Of a stretch of DNA of 8,593 nt, positions 6,001-8,593 are shown in pieces (the first letter of the stretch is position 1; each line of letters begins with the position of its first letter). A program made the position numbers and the translations under genes. Source of the stretch: Candidatus Shapirobacteria bacterium (GTDB lineage: Bacteria; Patescibacteriota; Microgenomatia; UBA12405). The DNA lies in assembly GCA_028701645.1 (NCBI GenBank), contig JAQVQI010000025.1, forward strand, positions 1-8,593, given 5' to 3'. The notes beneath the pieces are model-generated. The model saw nothing but the letters and a program-made list of their open reading frames with translations, was not told the origin of the DNA and did no database searches.

Positions 6001-6267
6001 AATTAGATTCGTTTCTAGGTCTGTTACATAAATATTTCCCTGAGCGTCAACTGCTACACCTGTTGGGTTGTCAAAGGAAAAATCAGGTTCTGGAAAACTG
6101 CTAGAAATGTTTGAAATAACTTGGATTGGACTAGAAAAATCGGATAACCCTAAAATTTTAGATCTTTTGGATTGATAATAATAAGCCAAACCGATGGTAA
6201 TTAGCAGAGAAATTACTCCACAAATTGCAAAGACAGATAATATTAATTTGTATTTAGAATTTTTCAA
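3046..6267 (-). CDS. Membrane-anchored NHL-repeat (beta-propeller) surface protein
   Basis: A 1073-residue protein predicted to sit outside the cell, held by one N-terminal membrane segment (about 7-30). No clear signal-peptidase site follows, so I read it as an anchor. Residues 66-674 hold twelve NHL-type blades of 47 residues, each of the form GIxIDxxGNIYVxDxxNxRIQK. The RIQK motifs start at 88, 135, 182, 229, 276, 356, 403, 450, 497, 544, 591 and 671. After the blades come a divergent InlB-B-repeat-like module (about 681-749, with GYSFLQWSDG), an unrecognised beta-rich region (about 750-912), an FN3-like domain (about 929-1030) and a basic, helix-prone tail (1031-1073). Six extracellular cysteines fall in three close or plausible pairs. 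The start is TTG at 6267: the frame has an upstream TAA and no ATG that would keep the membrane segment. NHL propellers usually bind proteins, carbohydrates or RNA; the ligand here is unknown. Its role in adhesion or cell contact is inferred. Confidence 0.9.
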   Translation of the reverse strand: MKNSKYKLILSVFAICGVISLLITIGLAYYYQSKRSKILGLSDFSSPIQVISNISSSFPEPDFSFDNPTGVAVDAQGNIYVTDLETNLIQKYDIGTSIWTIIGSEGFALGEIYGPSGIDIDTSGNIYVTEWSSSRIQKYNIGTTTWEVIGSAGSAVGQFDNPRGITVDTSGNIYVADTNNFRIQKYNIGTTTWEVIGSAGVAVGEFIYPSGISIDTSNNIFVADSGNNRIQKYNIGTTTWEAMGSYGSAVGQFNNPYDITIDNSDDIYVTDSCNGRIQKYSNDSQTWLVIGDSNDICLNPTFNGVTDKILVNLKKIFDKFFNQILAVAILEDFDDLRGIAVDLQGNVYVADSGNHRIQKYDPETTNWTAMGSQGSAIGQFNEPHGISLDTYGNVYVTDSGNHRIQKYDIGTTTWIEMGGEGSDIGQFYYPIDLSIDNNGNIYVTDSDNSRIQKYDIGTTAWTTMGSYGSEVGQFKWPTGIVIDNNSNIYIVDTENHRIQKYDIGTTTWSVIGSVGSEVGQFNYPNGITIDSIGNIFVADTANHRIQKYDIGTSTWTTMGSEGSGVGEFNNPKGIDTDNLGNIYVADTANHRIQKYDIGTTTWSAIGEYNGPIIDNVISYSNPNGFFNKLTYLFNNLVRKVLATISVYFYNPMDLVVDSVGNVYVVDGGNNRIQKLIYYSAPTFTINYSALENGSITGTTTQSISVGQSSTPVVAIGNEGYSFLQWSDGSITNPRFDVVEDDDISLTAEFTNTRTISDVDATKINNEISREFINIGSTDPTLVSNFTFNINYTFLTGSASIVFPAQTVVAPIGASTVDLTQFRTINNTTEIKTKLDNTISSLQFGIPNINLTFSKPVTVIIPVSSNYNNQTLQVKYHRDGDPENIWNNETTCLITNSNCTFQTTHATTFAVLKNTTQTPNNTSSPANYVQDHNCHSTKPLLTSDLFQIDALSNKAKIYFTPQTDTNDYFISFSSINNNAEEHGEKVTLLREGVQSHTIYSLKPNTTYYVKVRGQNGCMPGNWSNIMQFKTNSRIYYRYSVTTKANNIIKNTTNTVKKSIINAWNTIILPKTFGD
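4246..6072 (-). repeat. Twelve tandem NHL repeats in two 315-codon-offset halves
   Basis: In-frame coding repeats of 141 bp (47 codons) encode the propeller blades. Blades 1-6 occupy about 6072-5191 and blades 7-12 about 5127-4246. Matching blades of the two halves are exactly 945 bp apart. In each half the step from blade 5 to blade 6 is 80 codons instead of 47. Several stretches are near identical at DNA level, for example the segment encoding RIQKYDIGTTTW, so the array is prone to slippage and to assembly error. Confidence 0.9.
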
Positions 6268-6275
6268 TATAAATA

Positions 6276-6284
6276 AATATAACA
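6276..6284 (-). promoter_or_regulatory. Candidate extended -10 promoter of the NHL-repeat gene
   Basis: TGTTATATT on the minus strand is an extended -10 element (TGT plus TATATT, one mismatch). It ends 8 nt before the TTG start, so transcription would begin 1-2 nt before the start codon. No -35 box is evident. It lies in the 45-bp gap after rodA and would let the surface protein be expressed independently of ileS-rodA. Confidence 0.45.
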
Positions 6285-6312
6285 GACATGTGTATATTTT
6301 TCTATTTTTAGC

Positions 6313-7311
6313 TTAAGATGAGTAGATAACCCCAAGAGAAAATAATAACGTTATGATTGATGATCCACCGACTGACAAAAATGGTAAAGGAATACCAGTA
6401 ACAGGTAAAATACCTAAATTCATCCCAATATTGACAAAAACTTGCATCCAAATTTGAATGGCGATTCCTAGAGTAAAAAGAAAAAGGGCGCGGTTTTGGG
6501 TTACTAAAAAAGCTTTTTTGAATAAAGTCGAAATTAGTAAGTAGTAACTAGTTAAAACTATAAGGACTCCAACAGTACCAAGTTCCTCAGCGGTAGTAGC
6601 AAACATAAAATCAGTGTGTTTTTCTGGTAAAAACAATAATTGTCCCTGAGTCCCCTTTTTGTAACCCTTACCCCACAAACCACCAGAGCCGATGGCAATT
6701 TTTGATTGAATAACATTGTAACCTTTGTCTAAAGGATCTGATAGAGGGTTTAAAAAATTTATTATTCTTTCTTTTTGGTAGTCATGAAGACCATATTTGT
6801 AAATAAAAGGCGAAAGTGATAGGCCAATTAACCCAATAATTATTGATAATTTAAAGAGTTTTTTATTGTAGACAATTAGGGGGACTATTAGAAACAAGAC
6901 AGATAAGGCACTACCAAGATCTGGTTGAAGCATAATAATTCCGACAGGTATAAGGTGTAGTAAAGGTATGGTGGTGTTGACCAAAAATAGTAATAACCAA
7001 GGTTTAACAAATTCTGAGGGTTGAACTGAAGTGAAACCAAGGTCAATCCAACGACGAGAGCCGCGGGTAATATTGTTTAAAACAATTGGAGTTAATAAAA
7101 ACAAACAACAAACAATAAAAATAATCCATTTAGAAGAAATAATTTGTTTTGGGTTAATAAATCGGCCAATAAAAAATAATACAAGTCCAATTACCCAAGC
7201 AATTATTTGTTTTAAAACAGAGTTTGGGGCAACAGAACTAACCATTAAAATATTGATACAAAAAAGAAAGGACAAACCAATTACTAAGGGTAGAAATGGG
7301 TTTTTAGACAT
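6313..7311 (-). CDS. rodA: Peptidoglycan glycosyltransferase RodA (SEDS family)
   Basis: Polytopic SEDS polymerase that elongates glycan strands from lipid II, normally with a class B penicillin-binding protein, during side-wall growth. The 332 residues contain about nine to ten membrane segments. Family landmarks are in order: RGSRRWIDLGFTSVQPSEFVK (83-103, quoted only as landmarks R86-K103), MLQPDLGSAL (127-136), NPLSDPLDKGYNVIQSKIA (188-206), GTQGQLLFLPEKHTDFMF (220-237) with the conserved catalytic Asp234, and VNIGMNLGILPVTGIPLPF (293-311). The NPxSDP...GYNVIQSKIAIGSGG stretch favours RodA over FtsW. It is slightly short for RodA (often about 370), with the N- and C-terminal ends trimmed. 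The ATG is 9 bp after the ileS stop, without a Shine-Dalgarno sequence, implying cotranscription with ileS. No penicillin-binding protein or MreB gene is in the window. Confidence 0.93.
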   Translation of the reverse strand: MSKNPFLPLVIGLSFLFCINILMVSSVAPNSVLKQIIAWVIGLVLFFIGRFINPKQIISSKWIIFIVCCLFLLTPIVLNNITRGSRRWIDLGFTSVQPSEFVKPWLLLFLVNTTIPLLHLIPVGIIMLQPDLGSALSVLFLIVPLIVYNKKLFKLSIIIGLIGLSLSPFIYKYGLHDYQKERIINFLNPLSDPLDKGYNVIQSKIAIGSGGLWGKGYKKGTQGQLLFLPEKHTDFMFATTAEELGTVGVLIVLTSYYLLISTLFKKAFLVTQNRALFLFTLGIAIQIWMQVFVNIGMNLGILPVTGIPLPFLSVGGSSIITLLFSLGVIYSS

Positions 7312-7320
7312 TAATCAATT

Positions 7321-8593
7321 TTAGCTGATTTTTTCAATTTTTAGATCGTTAGCTTTTTGGATACTATTAGCCAATGTTTTAGCCAAAATTTCTGACTCAA
7401 AGGACTGTGGCCATTTTGGGGCATATATTTTAATTTTGTCTAAAAGATTTAGTTTGGCATCTTTGCGCAAGCTTTGAATTGAACGGATTAAATCACGAGA
7501 CTCTCCCTCGGCAATTAACTCGGGTGTTAAGTTGGTATCTAGTGTCACCAAAAGAGTTTCTTTTGATTTTACAATTTCAACTTCTTTTAGATTGAGTTCG
7601 TTTTGAATAATTCTAATTAAACCGTCGTTTAAATTTAGATTTTGATTGGAAGAGATTGTAACTTTAGCTAAAGGCTGCCTGGTACTGAGATTGTTTGTTT
7701 TTCTAATCATATTGCCTTGTTCGCAAATTTGCATGACTAGTTCCATATCGCTAATTACTTTTATGTCGACTGGTTTGTTTTCTGGGTAAAACTCTAGATG
7801 AACAGATTCTGGCTTGTTTTTATCAAACGGGACAACTAAATTTTGCCAAAAATATTCGGTGATAAAAGGAATTATTGGTGAAGTTGTTAGGCTAAATTGA
7901 ACTAAAACTTGCCATAATGTTTGAAGTGCTTTTTGGTTGCCGGCAACAAACCTGTCACGAGATTGGCGAATGTACCAACGAGAAAGATCATTGATAAATG
8001 GTTCAATTAATCTAGTTGCTTCTGGGATATTGTATTTTTCCAAATTTCCACTTATGTTAGCGGTTAATTGATCGGCTTTGTTTTGAATCCAAATATCAAG
8101 CGGATCTTGAGAATTTGATTCAGAAAAATCTGGTGACCAATCGTGAAGATTGGCATAAGTGAGAAAATATTTAAAAGAATTCCATAGAGGTAATAAAACA
8201 TTTTTTACTTGATTGTCAAATTCTTTTTCGTCAAGATTAATATTTTCTCCAACCATAATGACACTACTCATGAGGTAAAGACGCATAGCGTCTCCGCCAT
8301 ATTTTTGGAGGACCATTTTTGGATCAGGGTAATTTTTGAAAAGTTTACTCATTTTTCGACCATCATTGCCCATCATAGTACCGGTGACAATACAGTTTTT
8401 GAAACTTTCTGATTGAAATAAGGTGTTTGATAAAACATGGAGAGTATAAAACCAACCACGAGTTTGACCGATATATTCGACGATATAATCTGATGGAAAA
8501 CTTTTTTCGAAAAATTCTTTATTTTCGAAAGGATAGTGAAGTTGAGCGTATGGCATAGCTCCAGATTCAAACCAACAGTCGATTACTTCAGGG
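7321..8593 (-). CDS. ileS: Isoleucyl-tRNA synthetase, C-terminal part (runs off right edge)
   Basis: Class I aminoacyl-tRNA synthetase that charges tRNA-Ile. The last 423 residues are visible; the frame continues past the right edge, so the ATG at 8556 is internal. The first codons read PEVIDCWFESGAMPYAQ, the conserved end of the catalytic insertion. QTRGWFYTLHVLS follows, then the KMSKS-type loop as GRKMSKLFKNYPDP (KMSKL at 8355-8341), where the usual fifth Ser/Arg is Leu. The anticodon-binding helical domain includes DLSRWYIRQSRDRF. The C terminus has RQPLAKVTI and ELIAEGESRDLIRSIQSLRK and ends without the cysteine zinc-finger tail of E. coli-type IleRS. These features place it with the eukaryote-like (IleS2) branch. 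It is upstream of rodA with a 9-bp gap. Confidence 0.96.
   Translation of the reverse strand, partial: PEVIDCWFESGAMPYAQLHYPFENKEFFEKSFPSDYIVEYIGQTRGWFYTLHVLSNTLFQSESFKNCIVTGTMMGNDGRKMSKLFKNYPDPKMVLQKYGGDAMRLYLMSSVIMVGENINLDEKEFDNQVKNVLLPLWNSFKYFLTYANLHDWSPDFSESNSQDPLDIWIQNKADQLTANISGNLEKYNIPEATRLIEPFINDLSRWYIRQSRDRFVAGNQKALQTLWQVLVQFSLTTSPIIPFITEYFWQNLVVPFDKNKPESVHLEFYPENKPVDIKVISDMELVMQICEQGNMIRKTNNLSTRQPLAKVTISSNQNLNLNDGLIRIIQNELNLKEVEIVKSKETLLVTLDTNLTPELIAEGESRDLIRSIQSLRKDAKLNLLDKIKIYAPKWPQSFESEILAKTLANSIQKANDLKIEKIS

Noticed and set aside
4246..6072. Evenly spaced near-identical DNA segments that could suggest a CRISPR array
   Set aside because: The period is 141 bp, in frame, and each unit encodes one NHL blade; there are no short repeats with unique spacers.
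6287..6289. ATG upstream of the NHL gene as its start
   Set aside because: It is out of frame with the coding sequence; the only usable in-frame start before the membrane anchor is TTG at 6267.
8554..8556. ATG at 8556 as the start of ileS
   Set aside because: The frame stays open to the right edge and encodes conserved IleRS residues (PEVIDCWFESGA) before it, so it is internal.

Overview
This AT-rich, tightly packed window looks like the chromosome of an uncultivated small-genome bacterium, most likely a Candidate Phyla Radiation (Patescibacteria) lineage close to Microgenomates. That placement is an inference from several things: the compact layout, a eukaryote-like isoleucyl-tRNA synthetase, start codons without Shine-Dalgarno sequences, and a large cell-surface protein whose FN3-like C-terminal domain resembles those I associate with this group. 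The genes read through with the standard bacterial code; no in-frame TGA is needed.

Layout from left to right. Positions 1-685 (minus) hold the N-terminal 228 residues of an unrecognised protein that runs off the left edge. A tRNA-Val(CAC) follows on the minus strand at 760-833. Only 37 bp away, and divergent from it, is lepB (signal peptidase I, plus strand, 871-1464), whose stop codon overlaps the stop of convergent parB (1461-2309, minus). Upstream of parB on the same strand are rpmA (L27) and rplU (L21), which share a strong promoter at 3006-3033. Next comes a 1073-residue membrane-anchored NHL-repeat surface protein (3046-6267, minus), then rodA (6313-7311, minus), then the C-terminal 423 residues of ileS (7321-8593, minus), which runs off the right edge. 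No gene-free stretch exceeds 75 bp.

How the genes relate. ileS and rodA are 9 bp apart and probably form one transcript. The surface protein has its own extended -10 promoter. rplU-rpmA, perhaps with parB, form a second unit. RodA (peptidoglycan polymerase), LepB (removal of export signals) and the surface protein all act at the cell envelope. The rest is translation and chromosome segregation.

The most notable content is in the surface protein. It has twelve propeller blades arranged as two six-blade halves with an exact 315-residue offset. Each half carries an extra 33-residue, helix-prone insert before its sixth blade. Further modules follow, including an unrecognised beta-rich domain and an FN3-like domain. 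The second theme is gene expression: none of the starts has a Shine-Dalgarno sequence, and several promoters place transcription start within about 1-3 nt of the start codon, which points to leaderless mRNAs. I see no CRISPR array, mobile element or defence system.
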